NCBI RefSeq assembly: GCF_900116385.1
Contig: NZ_FPCI01000002.1
Location: forward strand, 992,001-1,056,000
Length of the DNA stretch: 64,000 nt
Direction: 5' to 3'
From: Pseudoxanthomonas sp. YR558
GTDB taxonomy: Bacteria > Pseudomonadota > Gammaproteobacteria > Xanthomonadales > Xanthomonadaceae
Numbering within the stretch: the first letter of the stretch is position 1; every line of letters begins with the position of its first letter. A model generated the notes under the pieces. It was not told where the DNA came from and did not search any database. It saw only the letters and a list, made by a program, of their open reading frames with translations. The position numbers and the translations under genes were made by a program. This document shows, one piece after another, positions 1 through 8,147 of this stretch.

Positions 1-638
1 GCAGCCGGTTCCGCGTGCTGCGCGCGTTCAAGAACCGCTTCGGCGCGGTGAACGAGCTCGGCGTGTTCGCGATGGGCGAGAAGGGCCTGAAGGAAGTGCC
101 CAACCCGTCGGCGATCTTCCTCTCCGGCAGCGCGCAGCAGCCCGGCAGCTGCGTGATGGTCACCCGCGAGGGCACGCGCCCGCTGCTGGTGGAAGTGCAG
201 GCGCTGGTGGACAGCTCACCGTTGTCCAACCCGCGTCGCGTGGCGGTGGGTCTGGAACAGAATCGCCTGGCGATGTTGCTGGCCGTGCTGCATCGGCACG
301 GCGGCGTGGTGGTGGGCGACCAGGACGTGTTCGTGAATGTCGTCGGCGGCATCCGCGTGCAGGAAACCGCGGCCGACCTGCCAGTGCTTCTGGCGGTGCT
401 GTCCTCGCTGCGCGACCGTCCGCTGGCCGAGAAGACCGTGGCCTTCGGCGAAGTGGGCCTTTCGGGCGAGATCCGTCCCGTGCCCAACGGCGAGGAGCGC
501 CTGCGCGAAGCGGCCACGCACGGTTTCAAGCGCGCCATCGTACCCAAGGGCAACGCGCCGAAGTCGGGCACGTTCAAGGGGTTGGAAGTGGTGGCCGTTG
601 AGCGGCTGTCGCAGGCGCTGGAGGCGGCGGCGGAGTAG
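1..638 (+). CDS. radA: DNA repair protein RadA, C-terminal part (5' end outside window)
   Basis: This is the last ~211 codons of RadA, an ATPase that promotes branch migration during recombinational repair. The frame is open from base 3 to the stop at 636-638 and begins inside the core ATPase. The KNRFG motif, characteristic of RadA, is at about residues 10-14 of the fragment. The rest is the Lon-protease-like C-terminal domain (VFVNVVGG, LAVLSSL, GEVGLSGEIRPV, KRAIVP), which acts as an oligomerisation scaffold and not as an active protease. The ATPase core and the zinc finger lie off the left edge. Identification is by family motifs and is very secure. Confidence 0.95.
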   Translation, partial: SRFRVLRAFKNRFGAVNELGVFAMGEKGLKEVPNPSAIFLSGSAQQPGSCVMVTREGTRPLLVEVQALVDSSPLSNPRRVAVGLEQNRLAMLLAVLHRHGGVVVGDQDVFVNVVGGIRVQETAADLPVLLAVLSSLRDRPLAEKTVAFGEVGLSGEIRPVPNGEERLREAATHGFKRAIVPKGNAPKSGTFKGLEVVAVERLSQALEAAAE

Positions 639-701
639 GGGCACTCGGCTAGAACAGAACGCACGCGCCGCCAGGGGCTGACCATTGAACGGGGAGACGA
701 C

Positions 702-1571
702 ATGCTGAAAGAGATGCTGAGGGTGGCGGGCGGTCTGATGCTCTGCCTGTGGTTGGCGTGCGCGCCCGCGTACGCGGCCGACAAGGACATGCCAGCCGAG
801 GTGTTCACCCGGCAGGTGGCGGAGATGGTGCGGGAGCGGATGCCGGGCGTGAAGGTCGAGGTCATGGCCCCGCTGGAGCTGAACCTGGTGCCGGCCTCGG
901 GCGAAGATGCGCGGATCTATCTCAACAACATCTACACGCTTTACCTGGCCGAGCAGGTGGACGGCAGGCCCGCCCTGCTGGAGCGCTACATCGCCTCCTA
1001 CACGGAGCCGCTGCCCGAAGCACCGGTAAAGCGGGAAGAAGTCGTGGCCGTGATCAAGGGCAACGATTGGTTGGCGGAGATGGAGCGGTTGGCCAAGGGA
1101 CAGGGAAAGCCCTATGAAGGCATCTATGAGCGGTTGAACGCCCACTTGTTGGTCTTCTATGCGCAGGACATGCCCACCCGCATGCGCTATCTGAACAAGA
1201 GCGACCTGGAGGCCGCCGGGCTCGACCGCTCCGGATTGCGGCCGCTCGCGGTCGCCAACCTGAAACGCCAAATGCCGGAGATCGAGGTGTACCGCGAGGA
1301 GGTGTTCTCGATGGTGGTCGCCGGAGGTACCTACGAAGCGTCGATCTTGCTGTTCGACGATTTCTGGAAAGGGGAGCGGGCGCGGATGGCGGGGCCTCCC
1401 ATGGTGTCGGTGCCGGCCCGCGACCTGTTGCTGTTCGTCGACTCCAGCAATCCGGAGGCGGTCGCTCAACTCGAAGCGCTGACCAGGAAAATGTGGGGCG
1501 ATACGGCGTACGCGGTGAGCGATGCGCTGTTCATTGCGGCCCCGGGAGGGTGGCGCCCGGTCGAACGCTAG
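702..1571 (+). CDS. Secreted DUF1444 (YtpQ/UPF0354-like) protein
   Basis: A 289-residue protein with a clear signal peptide (hydrophobic core GGLMLCLWLACAPAYA, cleavage likely after AYA near residue 25), so it is probably periplasmic. The body resembles DUF1444/YtpQ: a mixed alpha/beta protein with an ALE-type N-terminal region, the MPTRMRYLNKSDLEAAGL segment near the middle, and a C-terminal block ending in a DALFIA strand. The function of this family is unknown. The start is supported by GGGGAG 6 bases upstream. It is a single gene between radA and the convergent coq7. Family assignment is from memory of the motif pattern and is moderately sure. Confidence 0.75.
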   Translation: MLKEMLRVAGGLMLCLWLACAPAYAADKDMPAEVFTRQVAEMVRERMPGVKVEVMAPLELNLVPASGEDARIYLNNIYTLYLAEQVDGRPALLERYIASYTEPLPEAPVKREEVVAVIKGNDWLAEMERLAKGQGKPYEGIYERLNAHLLVFYAQDMPTRMRYLNKSDLEAAGLDRSGLRPLAVANLKRQMPEIEVYREEVFSMVVAGGTYEASILLFDDFWKGERARMAGPPMVSVPARDLLLFVDSSNPEAVAQLEALTRKMWGDTAYAVSDALFIAAPGGWRPVER

Positions 1572-1587
1572 CCGGTCCGCGTGCTGG

Positions 1588-2106
1588 CTACAGACGCATT
1601 CCCAGCCAGATGACCGCCTCGGTCGAAACACGGACAACAGGGGTCAGGATCGGCGGCCAGAAGGCGCCGGACGGCATCGCGTCCCGGCCATGATCGTGGT
1701 GTTCCTGTTCTTCCGCCACGATGCGCGACACGGCCTCGAAAGCCTCTGAGTCAATCGGCGCGAGTTGCCGCTGCTGCTTCATCAGATGCTGCAACACCAC
1801 GCTTTCGACGGCGAAGGTGGTGGCCGCGCTGGCGGAGGGCCCCAGCAGGCCGGTCAGCAGCCCCAGCGTCCAGCCACCGACACCGCACAGCATGTAGCTG
1901 CGGCAGCGACGGACACCGCGAAGCTGAAGCGCATTCAAGAACAGGGCGCGATGCCCTCGTTCGTGTTCGAGAAAATGCCGAAGTACCGGCGTCATGTGCG
2001 GTGCCGTCCAGCGCGCCACCAGGATCTGTGCGCGATAGATGTTGACGGCGCCGTGCTCGCCCGCGTGATCGACCTTCAGGATCCGGTCGCCCAGGCGCGT
2101 ACTCAA
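1588..2106 (-). CDS. coq7: Demethoxyubiquinone hydroxylase family protein (COQ7-like)
   Basis: A 172-residue COQ7-type di-iron carboxylate protein, expected to hydroxylate the benzoquinone ring in the penultimate step of ubiquinone synthesis at the inner membrane. Candidate iron ligands are visible in the family's pattern: E17 in DHAGEHGAVNIY, the EHERGH block (E47 to H52), E101 in VESVV, and the EEQEHHDH block near residue 138. It has no ATG: the start is TTG, whose bases overlap the TGA stop of the upstream ccsA-like gene (TTGA), implying translational coupling. The stop lies 16 bases from the convergent DUF1444 gene. Family is clear; exact quinone substrate is inferred. Confidence 0.85.
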   Translation of the reverse strand: MSTRLGDRILKVDHAGEHGAVNIYRAQILVARWTAPHMTPVLRHFLEHERGHRALFLNALQLRGVRRCRSYMLCGVGGWTLGLLTGLLGPSASAATTFAVESVVLQHLMKQQRQLAPIDSEAFEAVSRIVAEEQEHHDHGRDAMPSGAFWPPILTPVVRVSTEAVIWLGMRL

Positions 2107-2894
2107 TCGCGCCTCAACACCATTTCATAGACGAACTTGCTGCCGAAGAACGCCAGCAGCAACAGCACCATCGCGGCGAGGGTCCAGCGGACGGCTTTCA
2201 CCCCTCGCCAGCCATAGCGCCAGCGGCCGACCAGCAGCGCCCCGAACGCCAGCCATGACAGCACGCTCAGCACCGTCTTGTGGCTGAGCTTCTGGGCCAG
2301 GAAGTTCTCCACGAACAGCACGCCGGTCAGCAGCGTGGCGGTCAGCAGAATGAAGCCGACCGTGATCGTGCGGAACAGCAGGTCTTCCAGTTCCGTCAGC
2401 GGGGGCAGGGCGCGCAGCCAGAGGTGGAATTCGCGCCGGCGCAGGGCGCGTTCCTGCGCCCACAGCATCACCGCCAGCAGCGCCGCGATCGCCAGCGCCG
2501 CGTACGCCAGCAGCGCCAGCCAGGCGTGTAGCTGGAGGCGCCAGTCCAATCCGCTGGAGGCCTGGTGGCCGTAGAAGTGGTAAGCCGCCAGCAGGACGGC
2601 CGCCAGCGGGAACGCCACCACGCCCAGTGCGGCCATCCGGCCCTGGATGGCGACCAGCAGCGTCATCGCCGCCATGCCCAGCGCCACCAGCGAGAGCGCG
2701 GCGAAGAAATGCATGTCCGGGCCGCCGGGGGTGCGCCAGGCCACCAGCAGGTGGTAGGCGCCATGCAGCACCACCGCGCCCAGTGCAGGCCACACCCAGG
2801 GCCGCGAGGCCTCGCCGGTGTCGCGGGCCACGGAGCGGACCAGCAGGCCGGCGGCGAGCAGATAGAGCGCAACGGCGATGAGAATGACTGTCAT
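2103..2894 (-). CDS. CcsA/YpjD-like cytochrome c assembly membrane protein
   Basis: A 263-residue polytopic inner-membrane protein with about eight hydrophobic segments, including LIAVALYLLAAGLLV at the N-terminus and LAAMVLLLLAFFGSKFVYEMV at the C-terminus. It belongs to the CcsA/HemX/YpjD group of cytochrome c assembly-like proteins that sits upstream of ffh in many proteobacteria. Conserved candidates include the His in HGAYHLL and the LSHKTVLSVLSWLAFGALL stretch, which is typical of this group. The ATG at 2892-2894 starts at the membrane anchor; the longer N-terminal reading lacks a plausible signal. It is divergent from ffh and overlaps coq7. Whether it truly handles heme is not shown. 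Confidence 0.85.
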   Translation of the reverse strand: MTVILIAVALYLLAAGLLVRSVARDTGEASRPWVWPALGAVVLHGAYHLLVAWRTPGGPDMHFFAALSLVALGMAAMTLLVAIQGRMAALGVVAFPLAAVLLAAYHFYGHQASSGLDWRLQLHAWLALLAYAALAIAALLAVMLWAQERALRRREFHLWLRALPPLTELEDLLFRTITVGFILLTATLLTGVLFVENFLAQKLSHKTVLSVLSWLAFGALLVGRWRYGWRGVKAVRWTLAAMVLLLLAFFGSKFVYEMVLRRD

Positions 2895-2980
2895 CGGGGA
2901 AGTGTCGCACAGCGGGCGGCGCCGGCGCAGGGGCGAAGGCGGCCCGTGCTGCACGGGAAGGAGGCGGGGAGCGGGACCGC

Positions 2981-2986
2981 TATAAT
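2981..2986 (+). promoter_or_regulatory. Candidate -10 box of ffh
   Basis: TATAAT lies 34 bases before the ffh ATG in the divergent ccsA/ffh gap. No good -35 is seen 17 bases upstream. A 15-base palindrome (2943-2957, cccgtgc/gcacggg) precedes it. Confidence 0.45.
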
Positions 2987-3019
2987 CGCCCTCCGTTTTC
3001 CCCTGGCGTGACTGCTTCC

Positions 3020-4390
3020 ATGTTCGAATCCCTGACCCAGCGACTCTCCGGCACCATCGAACGCCTGCGCGGCCGTGGCCGCCTGAGCGAGGAGAACATC
3101 CGCGAGGCCACCCGCGAGGTCCGCATCGCCCTGCTGGAGGCCGACGTGGCCCTGCCGGTGGTGCAGGCGCTGATCGAGCGCATCAAGGTGCGCGCCGTCG
3201 GCCAGGAAGTGTTGAAGTCGCTGACGCCGGGCCAGGCGCTCATCAAGGTGGTCCGCGACGAACTGACCGCGGTGATGGGGTCGCAGGCCAGCGATCTGAA
3301 CCTCAACGTGCCGGCACCGGCCGTCATCCTGATGGCCGGCCTGCAGGGCGCCGGCAAGACCACCACCGTCGGCAAGCTGGCCAAGCACCTGCGCGAGAAG
3401 CGCAAGAAGAAGGTGATGGTGGTCAGCGCGGACGTCTACCGTCCCGCCGCGATCGAGCAGCTGAAGACGCTGGCGGAGCAGGTGGACGTGCTGTTCTTCC
3501 CGTCCGATGCCGGGCAGAAGCCGGAAGCCATTGTTCGTGCCGCCATCGACGACGCGAAGAAGTCCTTCGTCGACGTGCTGCTGGTCGACACCGCCGGCCG
3601 CCTGGCGATCGACGAGGCCATGATGGCCGAGATCAAGGTGCTGCACGCCGCGGTCAAGCCGGTGGAAACGCTGTTCGTCGTCGACGCGATGACCGGCCAG
3701 GACGCCGCCAACACCGCCAAGGCCTTCAGCGAAGCGCTGCCGCTCACCGGCGTGGTGCTGACCAAGACCGACGGCGATGCGCGCGGCGGTGCGGCGCTGT
3801 CGGTGCGCTACATCACCGGCAAGCCGATCAAGTTCATCGGCGTGGGCGAGAAGCCCGACGGCCTGGATGTCTTCCATCCGGAGCGCGTGGCCAACCGCAT
3901 CCTCGACATGGGCGACGTGCTGTCGCTGGTCGAGCAGGTCGAGCAGAGCGTCGATCGCGAGAAGGCCGAAAAACTCGCCGCGAAAGTCATCAAGGGCAAG
4001 AAGTTCGACCTCAACGACATGCGCGACCAGTTGGAGCAGATGCAGAACATGGGCGGCATCAGCGGCCTGATGGACAAGCTGCCGGGCATGGGCCAGATCC
4101 CCGAGCACGTGAAGCAGCAGGTGCAGCAGGGCAAGGAAGTGCCGCGCATGATCGCCATCATCAATTCGATGACGAAGAAGGAGCGTCGCAACCCGGCGCT
4201 GCTGAATGGTTCGCGCCGTGCGCGCATCGCCAAGGGCGCGGGCCTGACGCCGGCCGACGTCAACAAGCTGATGAAGCAGTTCCAGCAGATGGAAAAAATG
4301 ATGGGCAAGCTGGCCGGCGGCGGCATGAAGGGCATGATGCGCAACATGAAGAGCATGATGGGCGGCCGCGGCGGCATGCCGTTCCGCTGA
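3020..4390 (+). CDS. ffh: Signal recognition particle protein Ffh
   Basis: A 456-residue SRP54 GTPase that binds 4.5S RNA and signal sequences and delivers nascent membrane proteins to FtsY. The order is an N four-helix domain (1-90), the G domain with P-loop GLQGAGKTTTVGKLA (about residues 105-120), DVYRPAA, DTAGRL and TKTDGDARGG, then the methionine-rich M domain at the C-terminus (KLMKQFQQMEKMMGKLAGGGMKGMMRNMKSMMGG). The ATG at 3020 gives the standard MFESLTQRLS start; an in-frame GTG 12 bases upstream is less likely. Length is normal. It is preceded by a candidate promoter in the divergent gap and followed by a REP-type dyad. Confidence 0.98.
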   Translation: MFESLTQRLSGTIERLRGRGRLSEENIREATREVRIALLEADVALPVVQALIERIKVRAVGQEVLKSLTPGQALIKVVRDELTAVMGSQASDLNLNVPAPAVILMAGLQGAGKTTTVGKLAKHLREKRKKKVMVVSADVYRPAAIEQLKTLAEQVDVLFFPSDAGQKPEAIVRAAIDDAKKSFVDVLLVDTAGRLAIDEAMMAEIKVLHAAVKPVETLFVVDAMTGQDAANTAKAFSEALPLTGVVLTKTDGDARGGAALSVRYITGKPIKFIGVGEKPDGLDVFHPERVANRILDMGDVLSLVEQVEQSVDREKAEKLAAKVIKGKKFDLNDMRDQLEQMQNMGGISGLMDKLPGMGQIPEHVKQQVQQGKEVPRMIAIINSMTKKERRNPALLNGSRRARIAKGAGLTPADVNKLMKQFQQMEKMMGKLAGGGMKGMMRNMKSMMGGRGGMPFR

Positions 4391-4401
4391 GTGTTGCTTC
4401 C

Positions 4402-4487
4402 TGTAGGAGCGACGTGAGTCGCGACCGCGTGCCAACAGGATTCTGGGCGATTGAGTTTCCGCGGTCGCGACTGACGTCGCTCCTACA
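4402..4487. repeat. REP-type inverted repeat between ffh and pabC
   Basis: Two 28-base arms (4402-4429 and 4460-4487) are reverse complements with one mismatch and flank a 30-base loop. The arms begin with tgtaggagc, the classic REP start seen across pseudomonads and xanthomonads. It ends 18 bases before the pabC start. No other copy is seen in the window. Confidence 0.85.
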
Positions 4488-4505
4488 TTGGAACCAGGAG
4501 TCCCC

Positions 4506-5306
4506 ATGACCCTCGCTTTCCTCAACGGTGAACCGGCCCTCGCGGACGCGCTGCGCGCGCTGGCGTTGGCGAACTACGGCCACTTCACCTCGATGCAGGT
4601 GCGCGACGGTGCGGTGCAGGGCCGTGACTTGCATATCCAACGGCTCGAAGACGCCACGCAGGCGTTGTTCGGTACGGCGCTCGATGGCGAGTCGGCGCTC
4701 CAGCAGGCGGCGCACGCGCTGGCATCGGCTGGCCTGCGCGATGCGTCGGTGCGCATCACCGTGTTCTCCCTGCATTTCGACTACCGCGATCCGGCGCGCG
4801 CCGTCGTGCCCGACGTGCTGATCACCTTGTCGCCCTCGTCGGCAACGGAAAAGCCGGCGCTACGGGTGAAGACGTATCCGTTCGTCCGCCCGCTGCCGCA
4901 GTTCAAGCACGTGGGCACGTTCCCGTTGTTCCACTACCGTCGGCAGGCGCTGGCCGAGGGGTTCGACGATGCGTTGTTCGTCGATCCGGCGGGGCAGGTC
5001 GTGGAGGGTTCGATCTGGAACCTGGGTCTGTGGGACGGCGACACCGTCACCTGGCCCGAGGGTCCGGCCCTGCGGGGCACGGCCGAACGGTTGCTGCAGG
5101 CTGCCCTGACCCGGGCCGGCGTGCCGCAGCGGTCGACACGGGTCCGGCAGGATGACCTGAGGCGGTTCAAGGCCGCTTTTGCCTGCAACGCCAGTGGGTT
5201 ACAGCCGGTGGTGGGCGTCGATGGTGTCGCATGGGGCATTGATACTGCCCTGATGGCGCGGATGGCGGGGGCGTTGGAGGCCTCGCCCTGGGAGCCGCTG
5301 GCCTGA
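4506..5306 (+). CDS. pabC: Aminodeoxychorismate lyase / class IV aminotransferase
   Basis: A 266-residue class IV PLP enzyme expected to release pyruvate from 4-amino-4-deoxychorismate, giving p-aminobenzoate for folate. Family marks are the early SMQVRDGAVQGRDLHIQRL segment, the FKHVGTFPLFHYRRQAL stretch whose lysine is the likely PLP Schiff-base residue, and the DDALFVDPAGQVVEGSIWNL phosphate-binding region. The ATG at 4506 has CAGGAG seven bases upstream. It starts immediately after the REP dyad. The class IV fold is clear; the exact role could also be branched-chain or D-amino acid transamination, but size and wording of the motifs favour PabC. Confidence 0.8.
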   Translation: MTLAFLNGEPALADALRALALANYGHFTSMQVRDGAVQGRDLHIQRLEDATQALFGTALDGESALQQAAHALASAGLRDASVRITVFSLHFDYRDPARAVVPDVLITLSPSSATEKPALRVKTYPFVRPLPQFKHVGTFPLFHYRRQALAEGFDDALFVDPAGQVVEGSIWNLGLWDGDTVTWPEGPALRGTAERLLQAALTRAGVPQRSTRVRQDDLRRFKAAFACNASGLQPVVGVDGVAWGIDTALMARMAGALEASPWEPLA

Positions 5307-5356
5307 TCGCGGAGGCCGAAGGACCCAGGTGGGTTTTCCTGACCGATTCAATGGCT

Positions 5357-5362
5357 TAGAAT
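5357..5362 (+). promoter_or_regulatory. Candidate -10 box of the rpsP operon
   Basis: TAGAAT lies 50 bases upstream of the rpsP ATG. The -35 region (ttttcc/ttcctg) is weak. The position is reasonable for the strong ribosomal operon promoter. Confidence 0.4.
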
Positions 5363-5411
5363 AACCGGCTTACCTCGCCATTCTGGCGACTGGGCAACAC
5401 TGGAAAACACC

Positions 5412-5669
5412 ATGGTCAAGATCCGTCTCACCCGCGGCGGCGCGAAGAAGCGTCCGTTCTACCACATCATCGTCACCGACTCGCGCAGCGCGCGCGACGG
5501 CCGCAACATCGAGCGCGTGGGTTACTACAACCCGGTCGCCGCCGGTAACGAAAAGCGTGTCGAACTCGACATCGCGCGCGTCGACCATTGGGTCGGCAAC
5601 GGCGCCCAGCTGACCGAGAAGGTCCGCAACCTGTACAAGGAAGCCACCAAGTCCGCTCCGGCGGCCTGA
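5412..5669 (+). CDS. rpsP: 30S ribosomal protein S16
   Basis: An 85-residue S16, which stabilises the 5' domain of 16S rRNA in the small subunit. The start [19 protein letters not shown] and the [13 protein letters not shown] block are family hallmarks, and the length is normal. It is the first gene of the conserved rpsP-rimM-trmD-rplS order. A GC-rich hairpin follows and probably lowers expression of the downstream modification genes relative to S16. Confidence 0.98.
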   Translation: MVKIRLTRGGAKKRPFYHIIVTDSRSARDGRNIERVGYYNPVAAGNEKRVELDIARVDHWVGNGAQLTEKVRNLYKEATKSAPAA

Positions 5670-5676
5670 GTGGTCC

Positions 5677-5701
5677 GGCCGCGCTTCGCGCGCGGCCTTT
5701 T
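5677..5701 (+). terminator. Hairpin between rpsP and rimM (partial terminator/attenuator)
   Basis: Eight-base arms ggccgcgc (5677-5684) and gcgcggcc (5690-5697) with loop ttcgc are followed by four T. The weak T-run and its position inside the operon suggest attenuation more than full termination. Confidence 0.65.
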
Positions 5702-5704
5702 CGC

Positions 5705-6232
5705 ATGAGCCAAGAGCGCCCGACCGACCCGCAGAAAACGATTCTGCTGGGCAGGTTCCTGGGCGCTTTTGGTGTGCGCGGTCAGGTGAAGATCGAATCC
5801 TGGACCGAGCCGCGCGACGCGATTTTCCGCTATCAGCCATGGACGCTCCGCGATGCGCGCGGCGGCGAGCGCGAGCTCACCGGCGTGCGCGGCAAGGCGT
5901 CCGGCAAGCACCTGGTGGCCACGCTGCCCGAGGTGGAAGACCGGGACGCCGTTGAAGCACTCCACGGCACCGAGATCCACGTTCCGCGATCGGCACTGCC
6001 GCCGCCCCAGCCGGGCGAGTTCTACTGGGTGGACCTGGAAGGTCTGCGGGTGGTGAATGCCGACGGGACCGATTTCGGCACCGTTTCGCATCTGTTCTCC
6101 ACCGGCGCCAACGATGTGCTGGTGGCGCGTGGTGATCGCGAGCGACTGATCCCCTTCGTCGAACCCGAGTTCGTCCGTTCCGTGGATTTCGAGGCGGGCG
6201 TGGTCACGGTGGACTGGGACCCCGAGTTCTAG
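5705..6232 (+). CDS. rimM: 16S rRNA processing protein RimM
   Basis: A 175-residue ribosome maturation factor that binds S19 and assists folding of the 30S head. The N-terminal RimM barrel starts with [21 protein letters not shown] and the C-terminal PRC barrel contains [17 protein letters not shown] and ends with [15 protein letters not shown]. The ATG at 5705 lies directly after the rpsP hairpin; a longer upstream reading would run through that hairpin and is rejected. It sits in the expected place between rpsP and trmD. Confidence 0.97.
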   Translation: MSQERPTDPQKTILLGRFLGAFGVRGQVKIESWTEPRDAIFRYQPWTLRDARGGERELTGVRGKASGKHLVATLPEVEDRDAVEALHGTEIHVPRSALPPPQPGEFYWVDLEGLRVVNADGTDFGTVSHLFSTGANDVLVARGDRERLIPFVEPEFVRSVDFEAGVVTVDWDPEF

Positions 6233-6295
6233 CCGTTTCGTCCGTCGTCGTCCTGGCGGTTACCCTGCTTCCCCAACGAGCTGCAGCCGATCGCC

Positions 6296-7054
6296 ATGCG
6301 CATCGACGTCATGACCCTGTTTCCCGACTTCATCGCCCAGGCCGCGGCCGTGGGCGTGGTGGGGCGTGCGCAGGAGCGTGGATTGCTGTCGCTGCATGGC
6401 TGGAATCCGCGCGATTACGCTACCGGCGGCTATCGCCGGGTGGATGACCGGCCGTTCGGCGGCGGCCCGGGCATGGTGATGCTGATCGAGCCCTTGCAGG
6501 CCTGCCTGGCGGCGATCCGAGCGGCGGATCCGGCCCCGGCGCCGGTGATCTACATGAGCCCGCAGGGTGCTCCGCTCACCCAGAAGAAGGCGCGCGAGCT
6601 GGCCGCGATGCCGAGGATGATCCTGTTGTGCGGCCGCTACGAGGGCGTGGACGAGCGCTTCCTGGAGGCCGAAGTCGACGAGGAGCTGTCGATCGGCGAC
6701 TACGTGCTGTCCGGTGGCGAGCTGGCGGCCGCGGTGGTGATCGATGCCGTCGGCCGGCTGCAGGAGGGGGCGCTGAACGATGCGGAGTCCGCGGTCCAGG
6801 ACAGTTTCGAGGGCGACGGGTTGCTGGATTGCCCGCATTACACCCAGCCGTCCAGCCATCCGCTGGGCGACGTGCCGGCCGTCCTGCGCTCCGGCGACCA
6901 TGCGGCCATCGCGCGCTGGCGCCGCCAGCAGGCGCTGGGTCGGACCTGGCTCCGCCGCCCGGACTTGCTGGACGAGGCCGGCCTGTCCAAGGCCGACCGG
7001 CTGCTGCTGGAGGCCTTCAGGGCCGCTCTGACTGGCCGGGACGGGGCAGGGTAG
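6296..7054 (+). CDS. trmD: tRNA (guanine-37-N1)-methyltransferase
   Basis: A 252-residue SPOUT methyltransferase that makes m1G37 in tRNAs reading CNN codons and so prevents frameshifting. Visible are [12 protein letters not shown] at the start, [13 protein letters not shown] (substrate loop), [13 protein letters not shown], and the SAM trefoil-knot segment [22 protein letters not shown] around residues 138-160. The length is typical. It is the third gene of the rpsP operon; a 150-base leader separates it from rplS. Confidence 0.98.
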   Translation: MRIDVMTLFPDFIAQAAAVGVVGRAQERGLLSLHGWNPRDYATGGYRRVDDRPFGGGPGMVMLIEPLQACLAAIRAADPAPAPVIYMSPQGAPLTQKKARELAAMPRMILLCGRYEGVDERFLEAEVDEELSIGDYVLSGGELAAAVVIDAVGRLQEGALNDAESAVQDSFEGDGLLDCPHYTQPSSHPLGDVPAVLRSGDHAAIARWRRQQALGRTWLRRPDLLDEAGLSKADRLLLEAFRAALTGRDGAG

Positions 7055-7075
7055 TCACCCGACCGGGAAATCCGG

Positions 7076-7081
7076 TAGAAT
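7076..7081 (+). promoter_or_regulatory. Candidate -10 box of rplS
   Basis: TAGAAT lies 124 bases before the rplS ATG, matching the TAGAAT also seen before rpsP. A small hairpin (7093-7107, gggcg/cgccc) follows in the leader. No clear -35 is visible. Confidence 0.35.
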
Positions 7082-7204
7082 GCGCGACCCTTGGGCGGTT
7101 CACGCCCCCGGATCCCATAACAATATCGTGCAGCGCAATCCGGCGACTGCATCAGTTTTCCGCTGTCGCAAGACACGATCACGCATACAAGCATTGGTGC
7201 CAAC

Positions 7205-7597
7205 ATGAGCAAGCTCCTCCAGGAATTCGAAGCCTCCCAGATCACGCGCGAGCTGCCCGCGTTCGGCCCCGGTGACACGGTCGTCGTCAACGTGAAGGTC
7301 AAGGAAGGCAACCGTGAGCGCGTGCAGGCGTACGAAGGCGTCGTCATCGCCAAGAAGAACGCCGGTCTGAACTCCGCTTTCACCGTGCGCAAGATTTCGC
7401 ACGGCTACGGCGTCGAGCGCGTGTTCCAGACCCACAGCGCCACCATCGACTCGGTCGAAGTGAAGCGCCGCGGCAAGGTCCGCGCCGGCAAGCTGTACTA
7501 CCTGCGCGACCTGGAAGGCAAGGCTGCCCGCATCAAGGAAGACCTGGCCGCCAACGCCGCCGCCAAGGCCGCCCGCCTGGCTGCCGCCGCCGAGTAA
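7205..7597 (+). CDS. rplS: 50S ribosomal protein L19
   Basis: A 130-residue L19, located at the 30S-50S interface. Family marks are [32 protein letters not shown], the [20 protein letters not shown] block and [27 protein letters not shown]. The C-terminus carries an Ala/Lys-rich extension ([16 protein letters not shown]) beyond the E. coli length, as often in this group. It has its own 150-base leader and a strong terminator follows at 7621-7651. Confidence 0.98.
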   Translation: MSKLLQEFEASQITRELPAFGPGDTVVVNVKVKEGNRERVQAYEGVVIAKKNAGLNSAFTVRKISHGYGVERVFQTHSATIDSVEVKRRGKVRAGKLYYLRDLEGKAARIKEDLAANAAAKAARLAAAAE

Positions 7598-7620
7598 TCC
7601 TCGCCGGTTGTGCGTCCGAG

Positions 7621-7651
7621 ACGGCCACCTTCGGGTGGCCGTTTGCGTTTT
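7621..7651 (+). terminator. Terminator after rplS
   Basis: Perfect 9-base arms acggccacc (7621-7629) and ggtggccgt (7634-7642) with a TTCG tetraloop, followed by a T-rich tail ending in TTTT. It ends the rpsP-rplS block. Confidence 0.85.
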
Positions 7652-7700
7652 CGGCCCAGCGTCTGCTTGAAGATGTGTTTCATGGCCCCACGCTGTCCTT

Positions 7701-8102
7701 ATGACTGAAGCTATTCCTGCAACCGTTCGCCTCGATCTCTGGCTCTGGGCCGCGCGCTTCTTCAGGACCCGTAGCCTCGCCAAGCAGGCGGTCGAGACGG
7801 GCAAGGTCGACGTGGGTGGCCAGCGCGCCAAGTCGTCGCGCGCCGTGCGTGTGGGCGATGTACTGACGATTGCGCGTGGCGATGAAGCCTACGAGATCGA
7901 AGTGCGCGACATCAGCGACCAACGCGGGCCGGCGCCCGTGGCCCAGGCGCTGTATGTCGAATCCGAAGCCTCCCGTCTGCGCCGCGAGGCGGCCGTGGCC
8001 CAACGCCGCGCGGAACGCACCGGTTATCAGGCGCCGCAATCCAAACCCGACAAGCGTGCACGGCGATTGATCCGCGCGCTGGGTGATATCGACGCGATGT
8101 AA
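7701..8102 (+). CDS. hslR: S4-domain RNA-binding protein (Hsp15/HslR-like)
   Basis: A 133-residue protein with an N-terminal S4 domain (VRLDLWLWAARFFRTRSLAKQAVETGKVDVGGQRAKSSRAVRVGD, residues 8-52), followed by a basic tail. It matches Hsp15/HslR, which binds 50S subunits with attached nascent tRNA and recycles stalled complexes after heat shock. The basic C-terminus (KPDKRARRLIRAL) is typical. It stands alone between two terminators. The general S4 assignment is certain; the heat-shock role is inferred from family. Confidence 0.88.
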   Translation: MTEAIPATVRLDLWLWAARFFRTRSLAKQAVETGKVDVGGQRAKSSRAVRVGDVLTIARGDEAYEIEVRDISDQRGPAPVAQALYVESEASRLRREAAVAQRRAERTGYQAPQSKPDKRARRLIRALGDIDAM

Positions 8103-8107
8103 AAAAA

Positions 8108-8129
8108 GGGCGCCTGGGCGCCCTTCTTT
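8108..8129. terminator. Bidirectional terminator between hslR and yidB
   Basis: Stem gggcgc/gcgccc around a ctgg loop (8108-8123) has seven A on its left flank and TTCTTT on its right, so it can terminate both convergent genes. Confidence 0.75.
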
Positions 8130-8147
8130 CTCAAGCGTGTGCGGGGC

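Noticed and set aside
2891..4525. 544-codon open frame on the minus strand across ffh
   Set aside because: Antisense to ffh with low-complexity His/Leu/Arg composition; not a protein.
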